A DNA stretch of 64,000 nt from Mycolicibacterium sp. P9-64 (GTDB lineage: Bacteria; Actinomycetota; Actinomycetes; Mycobacteriales; Mycobacteriaceae), in the NCBI RefSeq assembly GCF_008329605.1, contig NZ_NPKO01000004.1, positions 62,001 through 126,000 on the forward strand, written 5' to 3'. The notes beneath the pieces were generated by a model that was not told the origin of the DNA, did no database searches, and saw only the letters and a list, made by a program, of their open reading frames with translations. Made by a program: the position numbers and the translations under genes. This document shows positions 1 to 9,174 of this stretch, one piece after another (the first letter of the stretch is position 1; each line of letters opens with the position of its first letter).

Positions 1-913
1 TCAGCCCGCGATGCTCGACGGAGCGGCGCATGGACGTTTGCAGCGGCGCGGTTTCGTCGTTGCGCAGTGACAGCTTTCGCCAGAGTTGGCGCAGGGCGCC
101 TCCGCTGCGCTGGTTCGGCCCGTACAACTCGATGACGACAGGTGACGGGTAGCCGTCGGTCTCGGCCGACAGAATCAGCGGACCGGGGCCAGCGGGCCGC
201 ACCACCGCCATCCGGCACACCGCGACCCGCCGTCGGGCCAGCGCCTGGACTGCCCCGACGAGTGGCACTTCAAGCGCCGGCGTGCCAACCAACAGGACGG
301 TCAGCGCTCCGAGGAACCAGCCGACGGCCAGCCCCAGCAGTGAGCGCGCGGGGACGACGGCGCTCACGACGAGATGGATCGGTACGAACGCGAGCAGCAG
401 CGCCCACCACCACCTCCGCCATCGCGCGGGTAGCCAGGGGCCCGACACCGTCAGCACCGCGGCGAGCATCGCGATCCATCGCGGATCGTCGAGGAACTGG
501 GACAACAACGTGTTGAGGCGGTCGGACAAGTCGAAGTGCCACCGTGGGGCGGCGATGCCGTTGGCGGTGATCGACAGCGCAAGCACGGCGCTGAGCCCGG
601 CCGCCGCGTACGCGCCCAGCAGCTTCCACTGCCTGCTCATGATCAGGCCGAACAGGATCGCAAACGGCAGCGCAAGGATCGCGATGCCGTACACCAGGTA
701 CACCACGTTGGACTGGGTGGGCGTCAGCACCCCGACGATGCCCGATATCGACTTCTCCAGTGCGACCCAGTCGTTGCGGGTGATGAGCGAGCTGGTGACG
801 ACCGCCGCCAGGAACACCGTCGCGAACACCAGGCGCAGGATGTCGTTGGTCCGCCGGGCGAGCGGCTGCAGCAAGCTGCCCGAAACGGCGACTTCGCGCC
901 CGTCGACTCGCAT
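1..913 (-). CDS. Polytopic membrane protein, N-terminal part only (gene runs off the left edge)
   Basis: The frame is open without a stop from an ATG at 913 to the window edge. The codon just upstream is TAG, so 913 is the earliest possible start. The visible 304 residues contain about six hydrophobic segments (roughly residues 25-45, 70-92, 96-118, 145-160, 168-186 and 190-212), followed by a soluble stretch that includes VVIELYGPNQ. It reminds me of long mycobacterial membrane proteins carrying a lysylphosphatidylglycerol-synthase/flippase-type transmembrane region (TIGR00374 type), but the diagnostic part is outside the window. The family call is a weak inference; the membrane topology is directly visible. 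Confidence 0.6.
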   Translation of the reverse strand, partial: MRVDGREVAVSGSLLQPLARRTNDILRLVFATVFLAAVVTSSLITRNDWVALEKSISGIVGVLTPTQSNVVYLVYGIAILALPFAILFGLIMSRQWKLLGAYAAAGLSAVLALSITANGIAAPRWHFDLSDRLNTLLSQFLDDPRWIAMLAAVLTVSGPWLPARWRRWWWALLLAFVPIHLVVSAVVPARSLLGLAVGWFLGALTVLLVGTPALEVPLVGAVQALARRRVAVCRMAVVRPAGPGPLILSAETDGYPSPVVIELYGPNQRSGGALRQLWRKLSLRNDETAPLQTSMRRSVEHRGL

Positions 914-1022
914 CTACCAAGGATCTCCGGATCGGCGCCGCGTCTGCGCGACGGTTCGGGTCAACCTATCGGGACAACGGCCGCCCGAGGGTGCCAACAC
1001 GGTCAACGACCGGCATTTGCCA

Positions 1023-2807
1023 TCAGCCCGCCAGTGTCGGGCGCAGGAACTCGCCGGACACCTTGACCGCGGGTTCGGACGTATCACCGGCAACGACGAG
1101 CGTCGCGAAGGCGATGTCGCCGACGATCCCGGCGAACCAGCCGTGCGAGTGCGTGTTGTCGCCGAACTCGGCCGTGCCGGTCTTGCCGCCGAGACCGTCG
1201 ATGTCGTTCAGTTCCGTCGCGGTTCCCTCGGTCACCGTCAGGCGCATCATGGCGCGCAGGCTGTCGACCACCGCAGGGGGGATCTGCTCCGAGGGAGTGT
1301 CGGCGGTGGTCTTCTCGTCGACGACGAGCGTCGGTGCGATCGTCGATCCATGCCCAAGGCTGGCTTCGGCGACGGCCAGCCCGAACGGACTCACCGTCAC
1401 GGTGCCTTGGCCGATTCCGTTCTCCACACGCTGAGCCGGGGTGTCCGCGTTCGGAACCTTGCCGGTCACCGTGGTGAGGCCGGGGATGACGAAGTCGACG
1501 CCGATTCCGAACAGCTTCGCCATGTTCGGAAGGGCGTCCGCAGGCAGCTTGTCGGCCAGCGCTGCCATCGTCGTATTGCAGGAGTGCGAGAACGCCGATG
1601 ACAACGGCACCGTGCCGAGGTCGAACTCGTTCTCGTTGGGGATGGTGCGGTCCTCGATGGTGACACGGCCTGGACAGGCCTCCGGCGTGTCGGGCGTGGC
1701 CAGCCCGGCCTGCATTGCGGCCGCGGTGGTGATGGTCTTGAACGTCGACCCCGGCGGATACACGCCGGTGAAGGCGATGGGCCCCTGAGCGTTGGCCGCG
1801 GCGTTCTGCGCAGCGGCCAGAATGCCGCCGGTGGCAGGGGATATCGCGACCAACACGGTGGGGCGGGGCTCGGTGGCGACGGCCTGTTGGGCGAGCAACT
1901 GCAGCCTGTTGTCCAGCGTCGTCCGAATCGGCTTGGTATCGCCGGGTGGTGTCGTGGACAGCGCCTCGGTCGGCGCGCCCTTGTCGTCGACCAGGTTCAC
2001 CGACCAACCGGCGGTCGAGTCGATCGCCTTCTGCCACAACGCCTGCAGGCCGTCGATGGCGGGTGAGGCCAGGTCGGGGTTCGCGGTCAGCAACGCGCCC
2101 TGCTCATTCACCGTGACGCCTGGGATCTGAGCCAGTTGATCCTTGACCTGCGCCAAGTCCTGTTCCCGCAGCTTGATCACCGTGACGGTGTCGTCCTGGG
2201 TGGCATTGAACTGGTCGTTGATGGACGCAGCCGTGGTGGTGTCGTCGAATTGCCGTACGGCCGAGGCCAGTGCGTCGGCGGAGGCGAGGTGAGCGCGCGC
2301 CAGGTTGACCACGCCGATGGTCTGCCAGGACAGCAGGGCCTGTCCGTCGCGGTCGAGCACCGGGGTGAGGAAGTTCTTGTCGTCGCTGAACTGAAATGTC
2401 ATGCCGGGCTGCAGTTTGGGGTGCAGCACCGTGGGGGACCACTGGACGTGCCAGTCGTCACCCGACTTGACGGCAGTCGCGTCGGCCTCGTAGGCGAAGG
2501 TTCGGCCCGGCCCGAAGGACCACGAGTAGTCGAGCTTGGCCGTGGGGTTGTTGTCGTCGTCTGCTGCCACGACGTTGACGGCCACCGTCGCGTCCTTACC
2601 CATGCCGTCGAACATCCCCGAGATGACGGAGGTAGCGGCGGCGGAGTCAGTGGTGCTCGCCGCCGCGGCGCCGGCGTCCCGGCGTTGCAGTGCGTCGGCA
2701 AACGCGTGGAACGCGTCCTCGGGCCCACTGCTGGAGAACAGCGAGCAACCGGTCGAGCAGAGAACGAGCGCACAGATCAGAACGGACAGCGTGAAACGTC
2801 GAGTCAT
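1023..2807 (-). CDS. Penicillin-binding lipoprotein (class B PBP, Rv2864c-like)
   Basis: A 594-residue lipoprotein acting in peptidoglycan transpeptidation outside the membrane. Residues 1-21 form a lipoprotein signal ending in STGC (Cys21). Residues about 30-150 look like the NTF2-like MecA N-terminal domain, then a PBP dimerisation region, and the transpeptidase domain covers about 300-594. All three penicillin-binding motifs are present: S-T-F-K with Ser354, S-C-N with Ser409, and K-T-G with Lys542. The length is close to the M. tuberculosis PBP-lipo (about 600 residues). It is monocistronic as far as visible. An imperfect inverted repeat (2818-2828 and 2851-2861) lies just upstream, between it and the end of the cupin gene. 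Confidence 0.92.
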   Translation of the reverse strand: MTRRFTLSVLICALVLCSTGCSLFSSSGPEDAFHAFADALQRRDAGAAAASTTDSAAATSVISGMFDGMGKDATVAVNVVAADDDNNPTAKLDYSWSFGPGRTFAYEADATAVKSGDDWHVQWSPTVLHPKLQPGMTFQFSDDKNFLTPVLDRDGQALLSWQTIGVVNLARAHLASADALASAVRQFDDTTTAASINDQFNATQDDTVTVIKLREQDLAQVKDQLAQIPGVTVNEQGALLTANPDLASPAIDGLQALWQKAIDSTAGWSVNLVDDKGAPTEALSTTPPGDTKPIRTTLDNRLQLLAQQAVATEPRPTVLVAISPATGGILAAAQNAAANAQGPIAFTGVYPPGSTFKTITTAAAMQAGLATPDTPEACPGRVTIEDRTIPNENEFDLGTVPLSSAFSHSCNTTMAALADKLPADALPNMAKLFGIGVDFVIPGLTTVTGKVPNADTPAQRVENGIGQGTVTVSPFGLAVAEASLGHGSTIAPTLVVDEKTTADTPSEQIPPAVVDSLRAMMRLTVTEGTATELNDIDGLGGKTGTAEFGDNTHSHGWFAGIVGDIAFATLVVAGDTSEPAVKVSGEFLRPTLAG

Positions 2808-2885
2808 GGCACATCGAGGTAACCACGGATCACGTTCACCGTGCCAACGACCGTGGTGACCAGCGTGTCGCGCGGCTCCAACCGG

Positions 2886-3347
2886 CTAGCGCGGTGGCCC
2901 GAGGATCACGTTGCCGAATTTCTCCGAAGCCTCTGCCATGCGCTCGGTGGATATCTCGAAGCCGTCCGGTCGCGGTGTGGATCTGTCACGACCGGCAAAT
3001 CGAAACATGCCCTCGATTCCTGCCGGGGTGTTGATCATGAGGAGGTCGGCCCGCTTCGAGGTGATGCGGTACGCGTGCGGTACGTCCTTGGGCAGATACA
3101 CGATTCCACCCTCGGACAGCTCCATCTCCTCGTCGTCGCACCACAGCAGCGCGGTGCCCTTGATGAGCATGAAGACTTCGTCTTCACGGGTGTGCTTGTG
3201 GTACGGCGGAGCCTCACCCTCGCTCACGTCGAACCGGCCAATCATCAACTGGCCGTTGGTCGCCTTGCCGTCCAGCAAGATCGCCAGGGTGCCGCCGTCC
3301 AGCCATTCCAGCTGTTGTTGTTGGTCGGGTTGGGCAAGGTAGGCCAT
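2886..3347 (-). CDS. Cupin-domain protein
   Basis: A 153-residue single-domain cupin. The metal-binding motif 1 is visible as PPYHKHTREDEVF, and motif 2 as PKDVPHAYR, so a metal-dependent small-molecule enzyme or sensor is likely; the substrate is unknown. I placed the start at ATG 3347 because GAGGTG lies nine bases upstream. ATG 3353 is an alternative, and the longer frame to 3455 would run into the TetR gene. It is the last gene of a minus-strand group (sulfatase, TetR, cupin), 70 bp after the TetR stop, and is therefore probably co-regulated with them. Confidence 0.8.
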   Translation of the reverse strand: MAYLAQPDQQQQLEWLDGGTLAILLDGKATNGQLMIGRFDVSEGEAPPYHKHTREDEVFMLIKGTALLWCDDEEMELSEGGIVYLPKDVPHAYRITSKRADLLMINTPAGIEGMFRFAGRDRSTPRPDGFEISTERMAEASEKFGNVILGPPR

Positions 3348-3417
3348 GCTCATCTGCACCTCGCTAATCGGACGAATTATTCCGCTTAACTGTAGCGCGG
3401 TTCGCCCGTCGGGGTGG

Positions 3418-4071
3418 TCAATGCTCGTAGGTCCGGAATTGGATCTCGATGTCACGGCTGGTCACGGCGGGTCCGGGCAGTGGTTCGGTCAGGGTTCGCA
3501 CTCCGCCCATGAACAGCGCGATGTGTCGTTTCGCCACGACGGCCCAGTTCGGGCCGTGGGGCAGCGGTTGCGTCGTCATGGCGCCGCACATGATGACGTC
3601 GGTCGCGTTGATCCCGGCGTGCACTGTTCCTTCCGTGCGTCCCTGGTCGAGAAACCGCTCGAGCGCGGTGTTGATCTGCTCGCGGGCGGCGACGGCGGCC
3701 GGGTCGGTCAGCGGGGGCGCCCCGTGCAAGGGAAGGGCGAGTTGGTCACCCAGCTTCAGATTCTCGAGCAAGAACTCCTCGACGGCGTCCGCGCCCGTGT
3801 GGCCGTTGTTGGCGACGCGGGTCAGCACGCCGATGACGAGTTCGTACGCACGAAGCTCGAGGGCGTGCATCAGCGCCGTGCGGTCGGGGAAGCCGCGATA
3901 GAGGGTTCCCACGCCTACGCCCGCCGCGTTGGCGATCTCGACCAATGGCACGTTTGGCCCACGCGCGGCGATGATGTCCGCTGCGGCGGACAGAATCTTC
4001 TCGCGGTTCAACAGGGCATCGCTGCGCACCGCGCGACGGCGGCCTGACGACGGTTCGGAACGAGACGGCAT
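3418..4071 (-). CDS. TetR/AcrR-family transcriptional regulator
   Basis: A 217-residue one-component regulator. The N-terminal DNA-binding domain covers about residues 22-68, with a helix-turn-helix around VEIANAAGVGVGTLYRGFPD. The C-terminal half is all-helical and resembles the SbtR-like ligand-binding domain. It starts 6 bp after the sulfatase stop codon and is followed by the cupin gene, so it most likely controls its own operon in response to a ligand related to the sulfatase or cupin substrate. The ligand cannot be read from the sequence. Confidence 0.88.
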   Translation of the reverse strand: MPSRSEPSSGRRRAVRSDALLNREKILSAAADIIAARGPNVPLVEIANAAGVGVGTLYRGFPDRTALMHALELRAYELVIGVLTRVANNGHTGADAVEEFLLENLKLGDQLALPLHGAPPLTDPAAVAAREQINTALERFLDQGRTEGTVHAGINATDVIMCGAMTTQPLPHGPNWAVVAKRHIALFMGGVRTLTEPLPGPAVTSRDIEIQFRTYEH

Positions 4072-4077
4072 CGCGAC

Positions 4078-5886
4078 CTAGAGCCCGAACCGTCCCAACG
4101 TCCGGCGCAAGAGTCCCGGCTCGTCGGCCGGGGGCTGCCGGTTGGCGTACGGCCACGGGTTGTGGCGCTCGGGTATCGCCGAGGCCTGCGACTGCTTGAG
4201 TCTCGTCCGTAGGTACTGCCGCAGCTCGTGCAGGCTCGGGTCGGTCCACCGGTTGTTCGCCTCGATCGCGTCGGCGGTCAAATCGTAGAGCTCCCACTGG
4301 TCGTCGAGCGGATCGCTGCGATAAGCGTCACCGCCCTTGCCGTTGGTGGCCAGATGGCGCACGCCAGGCTCAGTCCAGGTGGCCGGATCGTCGAAAGTGC
4401 GGACCAACTTCCACAGGTGTCCTAGACCTCCGGGTGCCTCGGACTCCCCGACCCGCAGTACCAACCCCTCGAAGTTGGCGGCGACGTTGGCGGGGACCTT
4501 GATGCGCAGCGGCGCAGGCGGATTCACAGTGCGACCCAGCTGGCGTGCCGTCGCGGACGCACCGGTGTCGCCCTCGAGCACGTTGTCGCGCGTCATGAGA
4601 TAGACGGCGCGATTCTCGTCGGCGTTCGCCCCGTCGACTACCGGCATCAGGTTGCGCCCCGGCAGCGGATGCACTTCGGAGAAGGACTCGGCCAACTCTG
4701 CCGCGACGGCGTCGACGTCGACTCCGGCTGCGCCAAGCAGTGTCGGCACCAGATCGACGTGCGACGTCGGTGCGGTCACCACCCGAGGGCCGGTGGCGCC
4801 GTCGCCGATGCGCGCGATGGTGAACGGCACCCTCGTCGCTTCGTCGTAGAGGTTGAACCACTTCTGGTGCAGTCCGCCATGCGATCCGAGAAGCTCGCCA
4901 TGGTCGGAAGTGCGCACCAGGACCGCGTTCTCCGATCCGCCGTCGGTGACCGCCCGGCGCACCCTGTCGATCGGGGTGTCGACCTCGGCGTGCAGCCGGT
5001 AGTACAGGTCGCGGTACCGCTGCAGGTTGCGCCGATAACTGCGGCTGACGATCCGGGCCGGGCCGTAGCCGGAGTAGTAGGCCTCGCGGAACGCGGCCTG
5101 TGCGGACGGCTTGGTGGCGAGGTCTTCATTGGCGGTCGGTGCGGCGGGCACGGGTGGCGGGTCCAGCGGCGAAGGATGTAATGGATTGCGCCGCAGCCAC
5201 GCTGGGAACAACACGATGTCGTGCGGGTTGACGAAGCTGGCGACCAGAAGGAACGGTCGCAGCGCATCGTGGTCACCGGCGCGGCGTCGCGCATAGCGGT
5301 CCTCGAGCCAGGCCACCACGCGATTGGCGATCAACGGGTCGCGGCGCAGACCGCTGTTGGACAGCAACGCCCCGTGCGGTTCGGGTCCCACCCAGCCGGA
5401 GAAGCCGTACGGGGCAAGCGGATCCGCCTGGAGGTAGCGTTTCACCGCGGCAGGGTCGACCACACCGTCGTCGTCATTGGTCGCCAGCGACTGACCGGTG
5501 GCGGGGTCTTCGAGGTCGGCGTGCGAGATGTGCCACTTGCCGTCGTAGTGGGTGTCGTAGCCCGCGGTGCGGAACCAGTTGCCGAGGGTGGGCACCTCGC
5601 CGGCGCGCAGCCAACGCAACCGGGAATCGTCGAAACGCTTGCCGATACCGTCGGTTTGGGTGACACCGTGAAGGTCCGGGTACTGACCGGTGAAGATCGT
5701 CGGGCGGCTGGGCACGCACGCCAGCGAGCCGGTGTAGTGACGACCGAAGCTCACGCCGTGCTCGTCGAACCAGCGGCGGCCAGTCAACGTGCGGTGGCGC
5801 CAAGCCTTCACGTCGGCAGACTCGTACGGCGGCTCCGCGCGCTCCTCGTCGGTCATGATGATGACGATGTCGGGCTGTTCGGTCAC
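4078..5886 (-). CDS. Type I sulfatase (formylglycine-dependent arylsulfatase family)
   Basis: A 602-residue alkaline-phosphatase-superfamily sulfatase. The start is GTG 5886, preceded by GGAGG at five bases; the open frame extends much further upstream but that part has no protein-like composition. The N-terminal metal-binding segment reads IVIIMTDEERAEPP, and the sulfatase signature CVPSRPTIFTG follows with Cys57, the residue converted to formylglycine by the maturation enzyme. Further motifs are DGKWH and a late TSDHGELLGSHG metal-site segment. No signal peptide is visible, so it is probably cytoplasmic. It is first in an operon with the TetR and cupin genes. The substrate (sulfate ester or phosphonate-like compound) is not determinable. 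Confidence 0.9.
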   Translation of the reverse strand: MTEQPDIVIIMTDEERAEPPYESADVKAWRHRTLTGRRWFDEHGVSFGRHYTGSLACVPSRPTIFTGQYPDLHGVTQTDGIGKRFDDSRLRWLRAGEVPTLGNWFRTAGYDTHYDGKWHISHADLEDPATGQSLATNDDDGVVDPAAVKRYLQADPLAPYGFSGWVGPEPHGALLSNSGLRRDPLIANRVVAWLEDRYARRRAGDHDALRPFLLVASFVNPHDIVLFPAWLRRNPLHPSPLDPPPVPAAPTANEDLATKPSAQAAFREAYYSGYGPARIVSRSYRRNLQRYRDLYYRLHAEVDTPIDRVRRAVTDGGSENAVLVRTSDHGELLGSHGGLHQKWFNLYDEATRVPFTIARIGDGATGPRVVTAPTSHVDLVPTLLGAAGVDVDAVAAELAESFSEVHPLPGRNLMPVVDGANADENRAVYLMTRDNVLEGDTGASATARQLGRTVNPPAPLRIKVPANVAANFEGLVLRVGESEAPGGLGHLWKLVRTFDDPATWTEPGVRHLATNGKGGDAYRSDPLDDQWELYDLTADAIEANNRWTDPSLHELRQYLRTRLKQSQASAIPERHNPWPYANRQPPADEPGLLRRTLGRFGL

Positions 5887-5942
5887 GGAGTCCTCCACTT
5901 GACGGCGCTGCTCTCCGTGACCACGGTAGCTGCGGTGGTCGG

Positions 5943-6395
5943 CTAAGGCCCGGTCTTGCTCACTTCCAGCGTCGCCCGGTACTGATCGAGCGGGATCGTG
6001 TCCTCGGGGGTCTGTGGGTACGGCTCGAGCGAGAGCAGCTTGACCACGTATTGGCCCACTTCGGCTGTCTGCACGTTCTGATCGGGAGCCGGATTGGTGC
6101 TGAACGCCACCGTCTTTGGCGTGCCGCCCGCGGCCTGCGCCACGAAGGCGATCCGCGCCTGGCCGGACCACACGCATTGCACCCTCGCGGGACACCGCGA
6201 ATCCTCGAGCACCTCGTCGAAGTGGATGCGCAGCCCCTCGCCGGCGATCACCGCGTCCTGTCCGCCGGCGAGCGCGAACGTGTCATCGAGGTGGAACTCG
6301 ACGTCGGCCCGCGCCTCCCTGGAGTGCTGGCAACCCACGAGCGCGGCGATCAAGACCGTCGCGATCAGCCATGCCCGGATCATGCGGGCCAACAT
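5943..6395 (-). CDS. Small predicted lipoprotein of unknown function
   Basis: A 150-residue protein starting at ATG 6395 (ATG 6383 is an alternative). It has a short positive N-terminus, a hydrophobic core and the lipobox LVGC (Cys22), so it should be exported and lipid-anchored. The mature part contains two close cysteines (SRCPARVQCVW) that could form a disulfide, and is otherwise beta-rich. I do not recognise the family. It ends 56 bp from the sulfatase start and may share a transcript with that operon, but it has its own upstream region of about 220 bp facing the divergent oxidoreductase gene. Confidence 0.78.
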   Translation of the reverse strand: MLARMIRAWLIATVLIAALVGCQHSREARADVEFHLDDTFALAGGQDAVIAGEGLRIHFDEVLEDSRCPARVQCVWSGQARIAFVAQAAGGTPKTVAFSTNPAPDQNVQTAEVGQYVVKLLSLEPYPQTPEDTIPLDQYRATLEVSKTGP

Positions 6396-6515
6396 AGTCG
6401 GCTCACGAGCGCTGCACGGTGGCTTCGTCGCGCCGGGGCCGATTGCCGAGCGGGATGCCACCTGCTCATTGAGCGTTCGGGGTTGGTTCGGACCGACGGG
6501 TGAGCGGTCAACAGT

Positions 6516-6543
6516 CTTAGAATTTACTTAGATAAACCTTAGA
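6516..6543. promoter_or_regulatory. Three CTTAGA direct repeats at 11-bp spacing
   Basis: CTTAGA occurs at 6516, 6527 and 6538, exactly 11 bp apart, in an AT-rich patch of an otherwise GC-rich sequence. The array sits between the divergent lipoprotein and oxidoreductase genes, about 75 bp before the oxidoreductase start. The helical phasing suggests a cooperative activator or repressor site. The protein that binds is unknown. Confidence 0.5.
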
Positions 6544-6619
6544 TTTCTTATTTTTGGCGTACAGTCGCATCCGAGGCCGCTTCAGCGGAGTGCGGCGGCC
6601 TCGCGACGAGGAGGTACGT

Positions 6620-8056
6620 ATGCGACAGCTCGGCGATCATGCGGTGGTCTTGGGGGCGGGCATGGCTGGTTTGCTTGCCGCAGGAGTGCTTTCGGAGTTC
6701 TACGCCACGGTGACCGTTGTCGAGCGGGACCAGCTGCCGGTACGCCCACGTCAGCGCAGGGGAGTTCGGCAAGGCGAGCATCTGCACAGCGTGTTGAGCC
6801 GCGGCACGAACACGTTCGAGTACCTCTTTCCCGGGCTTCTCGACGAACTCGTCGCAGACGGTGCCACGGTCATCGACGACGGAGACCTGTCGCGCATCGA
6901 CGCCCGCTTCGGTCAGTACGGCCTCAATCGCACGCAGAAGCTCGCCGATCCCGAGGCGCTGGTCATGTACTTGGCGAGCCGGCCGTTCATGGAGTTCCAC
7001 GTCCGTCGCCGGGTGCAGGCCCTCGGCAACGTGAGATTCCTCGACGAGCACGACGTGGTGGAGCCGATCGCCACCACCCAGGACCGTGTCACTGGTGTGC
7101 GGCTGGTCGACCGCGCCACCGGCGATGACACGCCATTGAATGCCGACCTGGTCATCGACGCCATGGGGCGAGCCGCACGCACGCCGGCGTTCCTCGAGAG
7201 GCTCGGCTACGGCCGACCGGAAGAGCGGCGCTCCACCGCCCACGCGACGTACGCGAGTCAGGTGCTGCGCATCCCCGACGGCGTGATCGACGAACGGATG
7301 GTGTTGTTTCCCGGTAAATCGTTGCGCGGCGGACTGGTCGCCCACGAAGACGGTACGTGGATGCTGACGGCGGGGCGCTTGGCCATCGACACAGATCCGC
7401 CGACCGACTTCGCGGGCATGATCGAGCTCATCGAGGAGAGTGCGCCGCCGCACGTTCTCGCCGCGCTCCGGTCGGCGAAACCCCTGAGCGCCGTGGCCGT
7501 CTTCCGCTACACCGGCGCCGTGTGGAGGCGCTACGACAGAATGCCGCGCTTCCCCGCAGGACTCCTGGTCGTCGGTGACGCCCTGTGCAGCCTCAACCCC
7601 ATCCACGGACAGGGCATCACGATGGCGGGGTTGGAAGCCGTTGCGCTGCAAGAGCATCTACTCCAGCCAGATGCGAGCCCTCAGCGGTTCTTCAAGGACG
7701 TCGCCAAACACATCGGGCCGACGTGGGCGATGAATCAGGCCACGGATCGCGAGTCGTCACCCGCGCACGGACGTCGTTCACTCGTGAGGAGTCTGAGGAG
7801 CTGGGGCATGAATCAGACGATGAAGGCCGCCGAGAACGACATCGTGCTCACCGAGCGCTTGTTGAGGGTGGCCCATCTCGTCGACCCGCCCAGCAGGCTC
7901 AGGGATCCGGCCCTGCTGCGGCGAGCGGTTCTTGGCAACATGCGGCGCAGGCTGACCGAACCGGCGCACACGTCGGGCGTCGCCACCCGCTCGACGCGGC
8001 CGGTCGAACGCGCGCAGGGGCGACCGGGGTCGCGGGGGCTAGTTGCCGGCAGGTAG
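6620..8056 (+). CDS. FAD-dependent oxidoreductase (flavoprotein monooxygenase/hydroxylase fold)
   Basis: A 478-residue flavoprotein. ATG 6620 is preceded by GAGGAGG at an ideal distance, so the open frame upstream is not coding. The N-terminal FAD dinucleotide-binding motif is GAGMAGLLAAGVLSE (residues 11-25). The second FAD motif, LLVVGDALCSLNPIHGQG, lies at about residues 315-332, typical of the PHBH-type hydroxylase superfamily. Substrate and reaction cannot be named. It is followed after about 110 bp by the enoyl-CoA hydratase gene on the same strand, and preceded by a phased repeat array that probably regulates it. Confidence 0.85.
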   Translation: MRQLGDHAVVLGAGMAGLLAAGVLSEFYATVTVVERDQLPVRPRQRRGVRQGEHLHSVLSRGTNTFEYLFPGLLDELVADGATVIDDGDLSRIDARFGQYGLNRTQKLADPEALVMYLASRPFMEFHVRRRVQALGNVRFLDEHDVVEPIATTQDRVTGVRLVDRATGDDTPLNADLVIDAMGRAARTPAFLERLGYGRPEERRSTAHATYASQVLRIPDGVIDERMVLFPGKSLRGGLVAHEDGTWMLTAGRLAIDTDPPTDFAGMIELIEESAPPHVLAALRSAKPLSAVAVFRYTGAVWRRYDRMPRFPAGLLVVGDALCSLNPIHGQGITMAGLEAVALQEHLLQPDASPQRFFKDVAKHIGPTWAMNQATDRESSPAHGRRSLVRSLRSWGMNQTMKAAENDIVLTERLLRVAHLVDPPSRLRDPALLRRAVLGNMRRRLTEPAHTSGVATRSTRPVERAQGRPGSRGLVAGR

Positions 8057-8167
8057 CGGCTTGGCGTCCGCCGGCACGGGGTCCACAACCGATCATGGCA
8101 ACCGCGACGACTGAGCAGCCCGCACCCCCTGAGGTAAGACGGTTGCCAACGGAATAGCGTGCAAATC

Positions 8168-9076
8168 ATGGCCGACTATCGCTTCGTCACGTACGAGACC
8201 CTCGACGAGGGCACCATCGCCCGGATCATGCTCAACCGACCGGACCAGCGCAACGCGCAGCAACGCGGACTGCTCGTCGAGCTCAACGAGGCATTCCTGG
8301 AGGCGGAGGCCGACGACAACGTCCGCGTCGTGATCCTCGGCGGCAACGGGCCGATGTTCTCCTCCGGCCACGACCTGGGGTCGAAGCAAGCCATGTCGGA
8401 GCACACACCAGGCCCCGATCAGCATCCGAGCTTCCAGGAGAACGGTGCGACCCGTCTGGGCGCCGAGAAGCTCATGCTGCAGGAGTGGCACCACTTCTTC
8501 GAGAACACCCGCCGGTGGCGCAACCTCCGCAAGATCACCGTCGCCCAGGTGCACGGTGAGGTGTACGCCGCTGCGCTCATGCTCATGTGGTCGTGTGACC
8601 TGATCGTGGCAGCTGAGGGCACCCGCTTCGCCGACGTCGTCGGCACCCGGCTGGGCATGTGCGGCGTCGAGTACTTCGCCCACCCGTGGGAGTTCGGTGC
8701 GCGAAAGACCAAGGAGCTCATGCTCACCGGCGATTCCCTGTCGGTGGATGAGGCCTATCGACTCGGCATGGTGTCCAAGGTGTTCCCCGCCGACGAGCTG
8801 GCAGACCGCACGCTGGAGTTCGCTCGCCGTATCGCCAAGGTGCCGACGATGGCGGCGCTGCTGATCAAGGAATCGGTCAACCAGACCCAAGACAACCAGG
8901 GCTTCCACAACTCGCTCAACGCGTGCTTCACGCTGCATCAGCTCAATCACGGCCACTGGACCCAGGTGCACGGTGGCGGCTTCCCGATCGCGAATGAATC
9001 CGATGGTGTGCCGAATTGGCGTGAGGCACCGCGAGTCGTCAATGCGGTCAAGGACAAGGTAAGAGCCGACGGCTGA
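8168..9076 (+). CDS. Enoyl-CoA hydratase/isomerase family protein
   Basis: A 302-residue crotonase-superfamily member, probably using acyl-CoA substrates in lipid or steroid breakdown. The N-terminal part reads ARIMLNRPDQRNAQQ, then the oxyanion-hole segment GPMFSSGHDLGS, and a second one around VHGEVYAAALMLMWSCD. In true hydratases two glutamates are catalytic; here the second oxyanion region lacks the usual G-G-G-E arrangement, so hydratase activity is uncertain. ATG 8168 was chosen over GTG 8159 (only three residues longer); no strong ribosome site distinguishes them. Confidence 0.85.
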   Translation: MADYRFVTYETLDEGTIARIMLNRPDQRNAQQRGLLVELNEAFLEAEADDNVRVVILGGNGPMFSSGHDLGSKQAMSEHTPGPDQHPSFQENGATRLGAEKLMLQEWHHFFENTRRWRNLRKITVAQVHGEVYAAALMLMWSCDLIVAAEGTRFADVVGTRLGMCGVEYFAHPWEFGARKTKELMLTGDSLSVDEAYRLGMVSKVFPADELADRTLEFARRIAKVPTMAALLIKESVNQTQDNQGFHNSLNACFTLHQLNHGHWTQVHGGGFPIANESDGVPNWREAPRVVNAVKDKVRADG

Positions 9077-9174
9077 CCGTTTGTCGCGTTGAGATCGACC
9101 TTGTCAACTACCTGAAGGCCGAGCATAATGCTAGGTAGCCTAATTACTTGGTAGGTGAAGGCCCGGGATGAAAG

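Noticed and set aside
270..920. 216-residue minus-strand frame at the left edge
   Set aside because: It is the wrong frame. The true gene on this strand is the partial membrane protein from 913, whose hydrophobic segments and continuous open frame fit a real protein; the 216-residue frame is Arg/Pro/Ala noise.
9128..9150. Possible IdeR iron box (TAGGTAGCCTAA-like) before the small secreted protein gene
   Set aside because: Only about half the positions of the 19-bp IdeR consensus match in any alignment, which is not better than expected for such AT-rich promoter sequence.
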